Part shown: positions 1 to 6,817 of the stretch, in pieces
Layout of the letters: every line of letters begins with the position of its first letter
Position numbering within the stretch: position 1 is the stretch's first letter
From: Methanolobus sp. UBA118
Lineage (GTDB): Archaea; Halobacteriota; Methanosarcinia; Methanosarcinales; Methanosarcinaceae
Assembly: GCA_002508635.1 (NCBI GenBank)
Contig: DACO01000196.1
Span: 1-10,379 of the forward strand
Direction: 5' to 3'
Length of the DNA: 10,379 nucleotides
Made by a program: the position numbers and the translations under genes
The notes under the pieces: generated by a model
The model's input: only the letters and a program-made list of their open reading frames with translations
Told to the model about the DNA's origin: nothing
Database searches by the model: none

Positions 1-510
1 GCAAAGGCCGGTGCGGACATGGTGGCTCCATCGGGTATGATGGATGGCATGATAGGTGCGATAAGGTCGGCTCTCGACGAGAATAATTTCAAGGAAATCC
101 CTATAATGTCCTATGCAGCAAAGTATTCATCTGCATTTTACGGTCCCTTCAGGGATGTGGCGGATTCAGGATGCTGTTTCGGTGACAGGTCAGCCTATCA
201 GATGGACCCTGCCAACTCGGATGAAGCAATCAGGGAAGTGGAACTGGATGTTCTGGAAGGTGCGGATATCGTCATGGTAAAGCCTGCACTGCCCTACCTT
301 GATATCATCTATCGTATCAAGAATGAATTCAAGATGCCCACCGCTGCATACAATGTCAGCGGAGAATTCGCAATGCTAAAAGCAGCCGCACAGAATGGCT
401 GGCTGGATGAGAAACAGGTGATGCATGAATCACTGCTTTCCATCAAGCGTGCCGGTGCGGATATGATACTTACCTATTTTGCCAGGGATATGGCAAAGAT
501 GTTAAAGTGA
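1..510 (+). CDS. hemB: Porphobilinogen synthase (delta-aminolevulinic acid dehydratase), C-terminal part
   Basis: The frame is open from base 1, so the gene starts upstream and only its last 169 codons are visible. The enzyme condenses two 5-aminolevulinate molecules into porphobilinogen in the cytoplasm, the second committed step of tetrapyrrole synthesis. Both Schiff-base lysines of the family are present: one in the YAAKYSSAFYGPF motif (codon 121-123) and the catalytic one in MVKPALPYLD (codon 280-282). The YQMDPAN motif, the YNVSGEFAM segment and the C-terminal SIKRAGADMILTYFA block are also clear. The N-terminal half, which would carry any zinc-binding cysteines, lies outside the window. 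The lid-loop stretch reads SGCCFGDR, where many homologues have SAPxFGDR. hemL follows after 15 bases, which fits an operon. The assignment is very secure. Confidence 0.97.
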   Translation, partial: AKAGADMVAPSGMMDGMIGAIRSALDENNFKEIPIMSYAAKYSSAFYGPFRDVADSGCCFGDRSAYQMDPANSDEAIREVELDVLEGADIVMVKPALPYLDIIYRIKNEFKMPTAAYNVSGEFAMLKAAAQNGWLDEKQVMHESLLSIKRAGADMILTYFARDMAKMLK

Positions 511-516
511 TTTAAT

Positions 517-524
517 GGTGATCC
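517..524 (+). promoter_or_regulatory. Shine-Dalgarno site of hemL
   Basis: GGTGATCC, an exact match to the 3' end complement of archaeal 16S rRNA (AGGAGGTGATCC), ends one base before the hemL ATG. It fixes the hemL start and sets the ribosome-binding style of this genome. Confidence 0.75.
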
Positions 525-525
525 T

Positions 526-1791
526 ATGTCCTTAGATAAGTCAAGAGAATTATACCAGAAAGCAAGAACCCTCCTTCCCGGAGGAGTCAGCAGTCCAGTA
601 AGGGCCATCAAGCCCTATCCGTTCTATACCCGCTCGGCAAACGGGTCAAAGATCACGGATATAGACGGAAATGAGTATATTGATTTTTGTCTCGCATATG
701 GTCCCAATATCCTGGGTCATGCACATCCTCGTGTAAAAGAGGCCATAAACTCTCAGCTCGAGAAAGGCTGGCTCTATGGTACTCCCACAGAAGCCGAGGT
801 GGATCTGGCAGACAGGATAGCCGGTCTCTATCCCAGCATTGATATGCTGCGTTTTGTGTCAACAGGAACCGAAGCTACAATGAGCGCCCTCAGGGCTGCA
901 AGGGGTTTTACCGGCAAGAACAAGTTCATTAAAATTGAAGGCGGATTCCACGGTGCACATGATGCAGTTCTCGTAAAAGCAGGTTCCGGTGCCACAACAC
1001 TTGGAAAACCCGACTCTCTCGGAATACCCGAGGACTTTACCAAACACACACTTCAGGTGCCATTCAATGATATTGAGGCACTGACAGACATGATAGAGAA
1101 GTACAGCGACGATCTGGCTGCCTTTATCCTGGAGCCTGTGATGGGTAATATCGGACCGGTGCTTCCCGAGGAAGGATATCTCAAGGAAGTACGCAAGGTA
1201 ACCGAAGAGAACGATGTCGTGCTCATATTCGATGAGGTTATCACCGGATTCAGGCTCGCCATGGGAGGTGCACAGGAATACTATGGTGTCACACCTGATA
1301 TGACCACACTTGGAAAGATCGTAGGTGGAGGCATGCCCATCGGAGTTTTCGGTGGTAAGAAGGAGATCATTGAGATGGTGGCACCTTCCGGAAGTGTGTA
1401 CCAGGCAGGTACTTTCAGCGGAAGTCCGACATCAGTTGCAGCAGGTCTTGCAGTACTGGATGTGCTTGAGAAGGAAAATGTACACAAAAAGCTGGGTGAG
1501 ACCGGAGACAAAGTCAGGTCTGCATTGACAGATACCGTGGCGGATCTCAATCTCGACTATACGGTATCGGGAATCTCTTCGATGTTCAAGATATTCTTCG
1601 GTGACAAACCTCTGGACTACCAGGATGTGCTCAAATGTGATAAGGAAGGGTATGTGAAATTCTTCTACAAGATGCTTGACAGCGGAATATTCATACCGCC
1701 TTCACAGTTTGAGACCAACTTCCTGTCCACCGCACATACGGAAGAAGATATAGAGAAGGTCCTGGAGGCCTACAGAATAAATCTCAAATAA
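526..1791 (+). CDS. hemL: Glutamate-1-semialdehyde 2,1-aminomutase
   Basis: This PLP enzyme converts glutamate-1-semialdehyde into 5-aminolevulinate, the last step of the C5 route to tetrapyrroles. The protein has 421 residues, a normal length for the family. It opens with the characteristic LPGGVSSPVRA motif and contains the FVSTGTEATMSALRAAR substrate/cofactor loop, the IFDEVITGFR motif whose Asp contacts the PLP ring, and the PLP-binding lysine K264 in TTLGKIVGGGMP. The SGTFS-like segment QAGTFSGSPTSVAAGLA follows. These features separate GSAM from other class III aminotransferases. The ATG is preceded by a strong archaeal Shine-Dalgarno site. It lies between hemB and hemC with short gaps, so it is almost certainly co-transcribed. 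Its product is the substrate of the upstream HemB, a coherent pathway cluster. Confidence 0.98.
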   Translation: MSLDKSRELYQKARTLLPGGVSSPVRAIKPYPFYTRSANGSKITDIDGNEYIDFCLAYGPNILGHAHPRVKEAINSQLEKGWLYGTPTEAEVDLADRIAGLYPSIDMLRFVSTGTEATMSALRAARGFTGKNKFIKIEGGFHGAHDAVLVKAGSGATTLGKPDSLGIPEDFTKHTLQVPFNDIEALTDMIEKYSDDLAAFILEPVMGNIGPVLPEEGYLKEVRKVTEENDVVLIFDEVITGFRLAMGGAQEYYGVTPDMTTLGKIVGGGMPIGVFGGKKEIIEMVAPSGSVYQAGTFSGSPTSVAAGLAVLDVLEKENVHKKLGETGDKVRSALTDTVADLNLDYTVSGISSMFKIFFGDKPLDYQDVLKCDKEGYVKFFYKMLDSGIFIPPSQFETNFLSTAHTEEDIEKVLEAYRINLK

Positions 1792-1805
1792 GCGGAGCAA
1801 AACGC

Positions 1806-2729
1806 ATGATCATAGGAACCCGCGGAAGTGACCTTGCTCTTGCACAGGCTACAAAGGTTGAGCGTATGCTTGCGGAGAAAGGAGTGGAAACTACAAGGAA
1901 GATTATCAAGACCACAGGTGATACTTTCACTGACCGTCCCCTGCACGAGGTGGAAGGGGTCGGTGCCTTCGTGCGGGAACTCGATGACCGGATGCTCGAA
2001 GGGGAAGTGGATATAGCGGTCCACTCCATGAAAGACCTCCCGACACTCAGGCCTGAAACCATGAGTACCTCGGCTGTCCTGGAAAGGGACTCGCCATGTG
2101 ATGTGCTTCTGACGACTGACGGTTCTACACTGGAAGAGTTGCCGGAACTGGCGGTTATCGGTACTACGTCCATGCGCAGACGTGCACAGATCCTCAGGTA
2201 TCGTCCCGACCTTGATGTACAGGACCTGCGAGGAAATATCAATACCCGTATCAGAAAACTCAAGGATGGTCTATATGACGGCATATTGCTGGCAGAAGCA
2301 GGTCTGCAGCGTATGGGCTGGGAGATGGATGTTCAAAGACTCAACACGGATGATTTCTGTCCGTCCGCAAACCAGGGAACAATAGCAGTTGTAACCCTTT
2401 CCGGAAGTGAGGCGGAAAAGGCCACCTCCATGCTCGATAATGAGAAAACACGTATTGAAACAAGTATTGAGCGCATCGTTGTAGCTGACATAGAGGGAGG
2501 GTGTACTGCACCTGTCGGCTCTTTCACTGAGTTTGTGAATGATGAGGAACTGCATGTACTTGCTGAAGTCCTCTCACTGGACGGTACCATGCAAGTGCGT
2601 ATTGATGAGATCATCCCACTGGAAAATTACGAGGAACATGCTCACAGGCTTGCCAGGGAAATGGTGGCTATGGGCGGAAAGGAACTTGTCCAGAGGGCTG
2701 TTTGCCAGCTTTCAAATAAAATGCTTTGA
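1806..2729 (+). CDS. hemC: Hydroxymethylbilane synthase (porphobilinogen deaminase)
   Basis: The enzyme polymerises four porphobilinogen units into linear hydroxymethylbilane, using a covalently bound dipyrromethane primer. At 307 residues it has the usual length. The N-terminus (IIGTRGSDLALAQ) is the family signature. AVHSMKDLPT contains the catalytic aspartate, D77. C233 in the IEGGCTAPVG motif is the expected attachment point of the dipyrromethane cofactor. Further conserved blocks are GTTSMRRRAQILRYRPDL, DLRGNINTRIRKL and PSANQGTIAV. A weak GGAG site lies at 1794-1797, eight bases before the ATG, and hemL ends 14 bases upstream. Together with hemB and hemL it supplies the backbone for F430, cobalamin, siroheme and heme. 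No truncation or frameshift is seen. Confidence 0.97.
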   Translation: MIIGTRGSDLALAQATKVERMLAEKGVETTRKIIKTTGDTFTDRPLHEVEGVGAFVRELDDRMLEGEVDIAVHSMKDLPTLRPETMSTSAVLERDSPCDVLLTTDGSTLEELPELAVIGTTSMRRRAQILRYRPDLDVQDLRGNINTRIRKLKDGLYDGILLAEAGLQRMGWEMDVQRLNTDDFCPSANQGTIAVVTLSGSEAEKATSMLDNEKTRIETSIERIVVADIEGGCTAPVGSFTEFVNDEELHVLAEVLSLDGTMQVRIDEIIPLENYEEHAHRLAREMVAMGGKELVQRAVCQLSNKML

Positions 2730-2741
2730 TCAATTGTTATT

Positions 2742-3641
2742 ATGATAGAGATTACAGGTCTTAAGCTCAGGAACCCCACGATACTGGCAGCAGGTATCAT
2801 GGGAACCACGGCTGCATCCCTTGTACGTGTTGCAAAGGTGGGAGCCGGTGCTGTTGTGACAAAATCCATCGGTCCGCAGCCAAAGGAAGGACACAAGAAT
2901 CCAAGCATGGTCAATCTTGGATATGGTTTCCTGAATGCCATGGGACTTCCGAATCCCTCTTTCCCCGACTTTTCAGCAGAACTTGAAACAGCCGGAAGTA
3001 AAACAGATGTTCCGGTAATTGCCAGTATATTCGGAGGCAATGCTGATGAGTTTACGCAGGTTGCCGAAGGGCTGGCAGATGCAGGGCCGGATGCCTTTGA
3101 GCTTAACGTAAGCTGTCCTCATGCGCAGGGCTATGGTGCATCCATCGGATGTGATACCTGTGCGGTAGAGGAAATAACTGCTGCTGTAACTGATATGACC
3201 GACCTTCCGGTTTGGGTGAAACTGACTCCCAATGTAACTGATATTGTCAGCATAGGTGAAGCGGCCCAAAGGGGTGGTGCTGACGCAATCGTTGCAATCA
3301 ACACCGTACGTGGCATGGCAATAGATATCCATAGCGGATATCCTGTACTTGGTAACAGGTTCGGAGGACTTTCCGGGAGTGCTGTTAAGCCGGTTGCTAT
3401 CAAATGCGTATATGATCTCTATGCGGCCCTTGAAATACCCGTAATAGGTGTGGGCGGAATCTCCTGCTGGGAGGATGCGGTGGAGATGATGATGGCAGGG
3501 GCATCTGCTGTGCAGATCGGTTCTGCTGTTTATGAAGGGGTAGATGTTTTCAGAAGTATTGCAGATGGGATCGATAATTTCCTTGCGGACAGGGACCTGA
3601 GATTTGATGATATAATAGGGCTTGCCCACAGGAGGATCTGA
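2742..3641 (+). CDS. pyrD: Dihydroorotate dehydrogenase B, catalytic subunit
   Basis: This FMN enzyme oxidises dihydroorotate to orotate, the fourth step of de novo pyrimidine synthesis. The 299-residue TIM barrel shows the class 1 features: KSIGPQPKEGHKNP near the flavin, VNLGYGFLNAMGLPNP, the active-site loop NVSCPH with the catalytic-base cysteine C125 (Cys marks class 1, Ser would mark class 2), VWVKLTPNV, and the phosphate-binding VIGVGGISCWEDAVEMMMAGASAVQIGSA. The directly following pyrK gene shows that it is the B type, which passes electrons to NAD through a second subunit. The ATG has no recognisable Shine-Dalgarno site. It lies 12 bases after the hemC stop, so translation may depend on coupling. 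It is the first gene of a pyrimidine block that continues the hem gene run. Confidence 0.96.
   Translation: MIEITGLKLRNPTILAAGIMGTTAASLVRVAKVGAGAVVTKSIGPQPKEGHKNPSMVNLGYGFLNAMGLPNPSFPDFSAELETAGSKTDVPVIASIFGGNADEFTQVAEGLADAGPDAFELNVSCPHAQGYGASIGCDTCAVEEITAAVTDMTDLPVWVKLTPNVTDIVSIGEAAQRGGADAIVAINTVRGMAIDIHSGYPVLGNRFGGLSGSAVKPVAIKCVYDLYAALEIPVIGVGGISCWEDAVEMMMAGASAVQIGSAVYEGVDVFRSIADGIDNFLADRDLRFDDIIGLAHRRI
3631..3638 (+). promoter_or_regulatory. Shine-Dalgarno site of pyrK inside the end of pyrD
   Basis: GGAGGATC lies within the last codons of pyrD, with GGAGG ending five bases before the pyrK ATG. Together with the TGATG stop/start overlap it points to translational coupling of the two subunits. 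Confidence 0.75.
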
Positions 3642-4420
3642 TGTATCCCGTTGATGTTACGATTACAGAGATTGTGCAGGAATCACCTTCCACCATAACT
3701 TTTTTCTTCGACCATGAGTTTAACGAAGCACTGCCAGGTCAGTTCGTCATGGTCTGGATAAGGGGTACGGATGAGATTCCTATGACTCTCTCCTACAAGA
3801 ATGCCATAACAGTGCAGAAAGTCGGAGATGCTACAGAGAAGATGTTCGGGCTTCAGGAAGGAGACCATCTGGGCATACGTGGTCCATTCGGGAAAGGATT
3901 CACACTTCCCGAGGCTGGTGATAAGGTCCTGATCATAGCAGGAGGTGTAGGTGCTGCAGCAATCGCTTTGCTTGCCGAATATTCAATGTCAGTGGGCAGT
4001 TCTGTGACTACTATACTTGGTGCAAGGAATGCAGATGAAATGCTGTTCCTTGACAGGCTCACGCCCTGTGGAGGACTTCACCTCACAACAGATGACGGTT
4101 CTGCTCACAGGTGTGGCTTCGTAACCGATGTCCTTATGGAAACCGACACATCGGAGTTTGACAGGATATATACATGCGGCCCCGAGATGATGATGAAATG
4201 CGTCTTCGGAATCCTTGAGGGGCAGGGTTCCCTGGAAAAGACCGAGTTGAGCCTTCACAGGTATTTCAAATGCGGCATAGGAGTTTGTGGTGCATGCTGT
4301 ATGGATGGTGATGGTCTCAGGGTATGTAAGGACGGACCTGTGTTCAACGGATTACAGCTTGTTGATTCCGAGTTCGGAAAATACATGAGGGGTCCGAGTG
4401 GGAATAAAAAGCAGTTTTAG
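3641..4420 (+). CDS. pyrK: Dihydroorotate dehydrogenase B, electron-transfer subunit
   Basis: PyrK carries electrons from the FMN of PyrD through a 2Fe-2S cluster and FAD to NAD+. The 259-residue protein is a ferredoxin-NADP reductase-like module. Residues 1 to about 95 form the FAD-binding barrel with PMTLSYKN at the usual flavin motif. Residues from about 96 begin the nucleotide-binding domain with VLIIAGGVGAAAIALL. YTCGPEMMMK is the conserved later motif. The C-terminal cluster ligands are C211, C216, C219 and C229 in the C-x4-C-x2-C-x9-C pattern, with an extra adjacent cysteine, C220, and the family ending VCKDGPVF. The start codon shares one base with the pyrD stop and has a strong Shine-Dalgarno site, as expected for subunits made in equal amounts. 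Similar domains occur in other oxidoreductases, but the pyrD context settles the call. Confidence 0.96.
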   Translation: MYPVDVTITEIVQESPSTITFFFDHEFNEALPGQFVMVWIRGTDEIPMTLSYKNAITVQKVGDATEKMFGLQEGDHLGIRGPFGKGFTLPEAGDKVLIIAGGVGAAAIALLAEYSMSVGSSVTTILGARNADEMLFLDRLTPCGGLHLTTDDGSAHRCGFVTDVLMETDTSEFDRIYTCGPEMMMKCVFGILEGQGSLEKTELSLHRYFKCGIGVCGACCMDGDGLRVCKDGPVFNGLQLVDSEFGKYMRGPSGNKKQF

Positions 4421-4428
4421 GTATCCGG

Positions 4429-5397
4429 ATGTCCAGTTTTGCCCGTCCGATCGTTGTAGTCAGTAAATGTCTGGGCTTTGCAGCCTGCCGCTATGACGGG
4501 CAGATAATTCCATGTGACTTCATCGAATCAATGAAAGCATTTGTGGATTTTATTGATGTCTGTCCAGAATGTGAGATGGGGCTCGGTGTTCCAAGGGATC
4601 CGATCAGGATCGTTCTTGATGGGGAGAAAAAGCTTGTTCAACCTGCTACAGGGCGGGAATTAACGCAGAAAATGGAGCACTTTTCCCGATCCTATCTTGA
4701 GAATCTTGATGATTTTGATGGTTTTATACTCAAATCCAGATCGCCTTCCTGCGGCATACTGAGCACCAGGATTTATCCGGACGCTGGAAGCACCACATGT
4801 CTGGATAAGCGCGGAAGCGGCTTTTTTGCAGATGTTGTTACAGACAAATATCCTCATCTTCCGGCCATGGAGGATGAACAGCTTGATGATATTCTCCTGC
4901 GGGACCATTTTCTTACCACGATCTTTACGCTGGCTTCCTTCAGGGAAATGTCATCTTCGGTGAGTATGCATTCACTGATAGGGTATCACACCTGCAACAA
5001 GCTTCTGTTCATGTCCTATAACAAGAATATCCTGGCAAGGATGGGCAATGTCGTTGCAAACAGGGAAGGTCTTCCTGCAGAGGAGGTTTTTGCACTTTAT
5101 CTTGATCTGCTTACGGAATTGCTGTCAGAGCCCTCTGAAACCGGTTCCACTATCAATGCTATGATGCATGCGTTCGGCTACCTTTCCCGATATCTGAGTG
5201 CTCAGGACAAGTTCATTTTCCTGCAGCAATTGCAGCAATATCGGGAAGATGTTTCCGTTCTTTTCGGTCTGAAGGAAAAACTCCTGTCATGGGCATTGCA
5301 CTTTGATGTTGATTATATATCTAACCAGACATTTTTCAGGCCGTATCCTCAGGAACTTGTCTTGCGTTTATCAGAACAGGAACTTGAGATACTTTGA
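4429..5397 (+). CDS. DUF523-DUF1722 fusion protein (TudS-like domain plus YbgA-like domain)
   Basis: The 322-residue protein joins two families. Residues about 8-150 match DUF523: SKCLGFAACRYDGQ (C14, C20), VCPECEMGLGVPRDP (C45, C48, with E47) and LKSRSPSCG (C108). In the characterised DUF523 member TudS, three such cysteines hold a [4Fe-4S] cluster that removes sulfur from thiouracil, and a nearby glutamate is catalytic. C14, C45, C108 and E47 are the likely counterparts here. Residues about 190-315 match DUF1722 (YbgA), ending in the typical FFRPYPQEL; this domain has no established function. The gene lies eight bases after pyrK with only a weak AGGTATC site. Its position suggests a pyrimidine role, perhaps desulfuration of thiolated pyrimidines, but that is inference. 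The family call is firm, the activity is not. Confidence 0.85.
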   Translation: MSSFARPIVVVSKCLGFAACRYDGQIIPCDFIESMKAFVDFIDVCPECEMGLGVPRDPIRIVLDGEKKLVQPATGRELTQKMEHFSRSYLENLDDFDGFILKSRSPSCGILSTRIYPDAGSTTCLDKRGSGFFADVVTDKYPHLPAMEDEQLDDILLRDHFLTTIFTLASFREMSSSVSMHSLIGYHTCNKLLFMSYNKNILARMGNVVANREGLPAEEVFALYLDLLTELLSEPSETGSTINAMMHAFGYLSRYLSAQDKFIFLQQLQQYREDVSVLFGLKEKLLSWALHFDVDYISNQTFFRPYPQELVLRLSEQELEIL

Positions 5398-5431
5398 TAT
5401 GCATGTCAGTTTCATATCCTGTTGTAACATT

Positions 5432-5447
5432 ATATGATCAATCATAT
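5432..5447. promoter_or_regulatory. Inverted repeat and possible promoter before the zinc-ribbon gene
   Basis: ATATGAT and ATCATAT form a perfect 7-bp inverted repeat with a two-base spacer. It lies in the 71-base gap before the zinc-ribbon gene. The left arm overlaps a TATA-like stretch (TTATATGA), so the site could be an operator over a promoter, with transcription starting around 5458. This is pattern-based only. Confidence 0.35.
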
Positions 5448-5468
5448 GACTACATGAGGGAAGATTAA

Positions 5469-5726
5469 ATGGAAGGTCCTGATCAGGAAAACATGGATGA
5501 GATTGAGAAACTGATGGGTGAGGACGATACCGAAGGCGAAGAGACCATTCAGGTCTGCCCTGTCTGCGGAAGCACGGACCTCTATTATGAGGCAGGGGGA
5601 GTTGAAGGCCTGTATCATTGTAAATATTGCGGATACATAGGTTCCTTTGTTGTGGATGCTAACGAAGAGATGGCAAGGCTTATCAGGAAGGAATATGAAA
5701 GCGGTGCCACTGATATTCAAAGCTAA
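5469..5726 (+). CDS. Small zinc-ribbon protein of unknown function
   Basis: The 85-residue protein has an acidic N-terminal tail (residues 1-28, rich in Glu and Asp). A single zinc ribbon follows: C30-P-V-C33, a 17-residue spacer containing LYYEAGGVEGLYH, then C51-K-Y-C54. The tail after it is a short helix-like segment, about 62-80. The CPxCGS...YHCxxCGY pattern resembles nucleic-acid or protein-binding ribbons found widely in Euryarchaeota. I do not recognise a specific family with a known role. A GAGGG site eight bases upstream supports the ATG. The gene has its own 71-base leader with an inverted repeat, so it may be transcribed separately from the pyr genes, and it ends before a strong hairpin. 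Coding status is well supported by the motif; the function is open. Confidence 0.8.
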   Translation: MEGPDQENMDEIEKLMGEDDTEGEETIQVCPVCGSTDLYYEAGGVEGLYHCKYCGYIGSFVVDANEEMARLIRKEYESGATDIQS

Positions 5727-5794
5727 ATGGTTCTATATCTGAAATATCATCCTTTAACTTAGAATGCAAAAATAATCAGAAAAAAGATAGTTTC

Positions 5795-5818
5795 AGGCAT
5801 CACAACCAAGTGATGCCT
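5795..5818. terminator. Hairpin between convergent genes, likely bidirectional terminator
   Basis: AGGCATCAC and GTGATGCCT form a perfect 9-bp stem with the six-base loop AACCAA. It lies between the zinc-ribbon gene (+) and the eS1 gene (-). On the - strand a T-rich run (complement of 5780-5785) follows a few bases after the stem. On the + strand only TTATAC follows, so termination may be stronger for the eS1 transcript. Confidence 0.6.
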
Positions 5819-5848
5819 TTATACTGATGTTATTATTCAGCTTCTAAC

Positions 5849-6445
5849 TTAAGCAGCTGAAGCAAGAGGAAGAGCAAGTACTTCGGTCTTCCTGATCTCT
5901 ACCCTTCTGAGCGGGTAGATGGTCTTTGCGTTCCTGTATATGTTTGCGGAAAGCTTGCCCATGATCGCTTCCTCGATGAACTGCTCGAAATTGAGTTCTG
6001 CAGCACGCTCGGTTACGATTCTGTCCATTACTTCCCTTATGCCCTTGATCTGGCTTGTTCTTGCCCTTTTGACAGTGAAGCAGATAGGCTTGACCCTGAT
6101 GAGGTAACCGTCCTTGGTCTTTACATCGAGGTTGTTGTCAATCCTTGAGGTCTGGCGCTTGACAATGGAACGCAGGTAGTCGGTTGTGATTTCGTGACCA
6201 ATGAATCTGGTGTTGGCAACATCACCGTTAACATCGCTGATCTCGAGCTTGATCTTTGTGTTGTGCTTTGTGAAATCATTGGCTATCTCGCCAACGGTTG
6301 TCTCAACGACACGTCCGATAAGCTGCTCTGGATCCTCTGCAGGGCTTACTCCAATGTTTGTCCTGCTGATGAACTCGGGTGTTTCTACGTTATACCAGGT
6401 CTTTGTTTTCCATTTGTCTAATTTTCTCTGTACTTTCTTTGCCAA
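5849..6445 (-). CDS. rps3ae: Small-subunit ribosomal protein eS1 (S3Ae)
   Basis: This is a structural protein of the 30S subunit found in archaea and eukaryotes. The 198 residues match the usual archaeal length of about 195-200. The conserved opening AKKVQRKLDKWKTKTWYNV is present, followed by GRVVETTVGEIANDF, TRFIGHEITTDYLRSIVKRQTSRID, the VKPICFTVKRARTSQIKGIREVM block and the C-terminal YPLRRVEIRKTEVL. The start codon is TTG (complement of 6443-6445). A strong Shine-Dalgarno site upstream and the conserved N-terminus fix it; no in-frame ATG would preserve the N-terminus. It stands alone, away from other ribosomal genes, with its own promoter region and a terminator-like hairpin downstream. 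A long leader containing a direct repeat could be regulatory. Confidence 0.96.
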   Translation of the reverse strand: MAKKVQRKLDKWKTKTWYNVETPEFISRTNIGVSPAEDPEQLIGRVVETTVGEIANDFTKHNTKIKLEISDVNGDVANTRFIGHEITTDYLRSIVKRQTSRIDNNLDVKTKDGYLIRVKPICFTVKRARTSQIKGIREVMDRIVTERAAELNFEQFIEEAIMGKLSANIYRNAKTIYPLRRVEIRKTEVLALPLASAA

Positions 6446-6451
6446 GAAATT

Positions 6452-6457
6452 CCTCCG
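6452..6457 (-). promoter_or_regulatory. Shine-Dalgarno site that decides the TTG start of rps3ae
   Basis: On the - strand GGAGGA lies six bases before the TTG. This spacing is ideal and supports the use of TTG as the start codon. Confidence 0.8.
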
Positions 6458-6485
6458 AATGAATGTGATTCTGTGTGATATATGA

Positions 6486-6506
6486 AATTAAGTGATCAAT
6501 TAAGTG
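6486..6506. repeat. Short direct repeat in the rps3ae upstream region
   Basis: AATTAAGTG occurs at 6486-6494 and again at 6498-6506, separated by ATC, a 12-base period. It falls between the rps3ae start and its most likely TATA box. It could be a tandem binding site or a leader RNA element, or simply chance in AT-rich DNA. Confidence 0.4.
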
Positions 6507-6575
6507 TTCAACGGGCTATCGCTATATGAATAATGATTATGTACACTAGATTGGCTCTCTATACAAGTCATATCC

Positions 6576-6584
6576 ATATATAAA
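6576..6584 (-). promoter_or_regulatory. Candidate TATA box for rps3ae
   Basis: On the - strand the sequence reads TTTATATAT, preceded by GATTTA and an ACC-rich stretch. With the usual 25-27 base spacing, transcription would start near 6554, giving a leader of about 108 bases. Weaker candidates at 6522-6530 and 6477-6487 would give shorter leaders. Confidence 0.45.
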
Positions 6585-6743
6585 TAAATCGGTTAGCACC
6601 TCGATTAAACCTCAGGACAGGTAAATATCAATAGATAAGTATTTTTCCTTTTATCTTTTCCGCTTATATCAGATTTAAAGTGACTCTTGATCTGCTTTAT
6701 GTGCTAATATTCTTATTGTTTTCAATCCAGTTTTAGTAAAGTA

Positions 6744-6750
6744 TTTATAT
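6744..6750 (+). promoter_or_regulatory. Candidate TATA box for the corrinoid protein gene
   Basis: TTTATAT preceded by the purine-rich AGTAAAG (BRE-like) gives a predicted transcription start near 6773 and a leader of about 45 bases before the ATG at 6818. Confidence 0.45.
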
Positions 6751-6817
6751 TGCTTATCGGAATAAAGTTGCTTGTATCCTAGTGTCATTAAAGACAGATA
6801 ACTGAGTGTTGATCATT

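Larger units (their letters stand above)
6446..6817. other. Divergent intergenic region between rps3ae and the corrinoid gene
   Basis: These 372 AT-rich bases hold no convincing gene. I see outward-facing promoter elements for both neighbours, a 12-base-period direct repeat in the presumed rps3ae leader, and T-rich stretches around 6640-6665. No tRNA, box C/D pattern or strong hairpin was recognised. A small untranslated RNA cannot be excluded by eye. Confidence 0.5.

Noticed and set aside
1784..2284. Open frame on the - strand opposite hemC (166 codons)
   Set aside because: The product is a low-complexity Ser/Arg-rich sequence typical of an antisense shadow, and hemC is certain.
2973..3629. 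Long open frame on the - strand opposite pyrD (218 codons)
   Set aside because: It lies fully inside pyrD, has no family-like motif or ribosome site, and is explained by the codon pattern of the real gene.
6806..6817. Upstream GTG start for the corrinoid protein
   Set aside because: The ATG at 6818 has a ribosome-site match at the same spacing as hemL and gives the normal family N-terminus.
6446..6817. Possible non-coding RNA or small gene in the largest gap
   Set aside because: No stable long hairpin, tRNA fold or motif-bearing frame was visible. The open frames there are AT-driven and lack ribosome sites.
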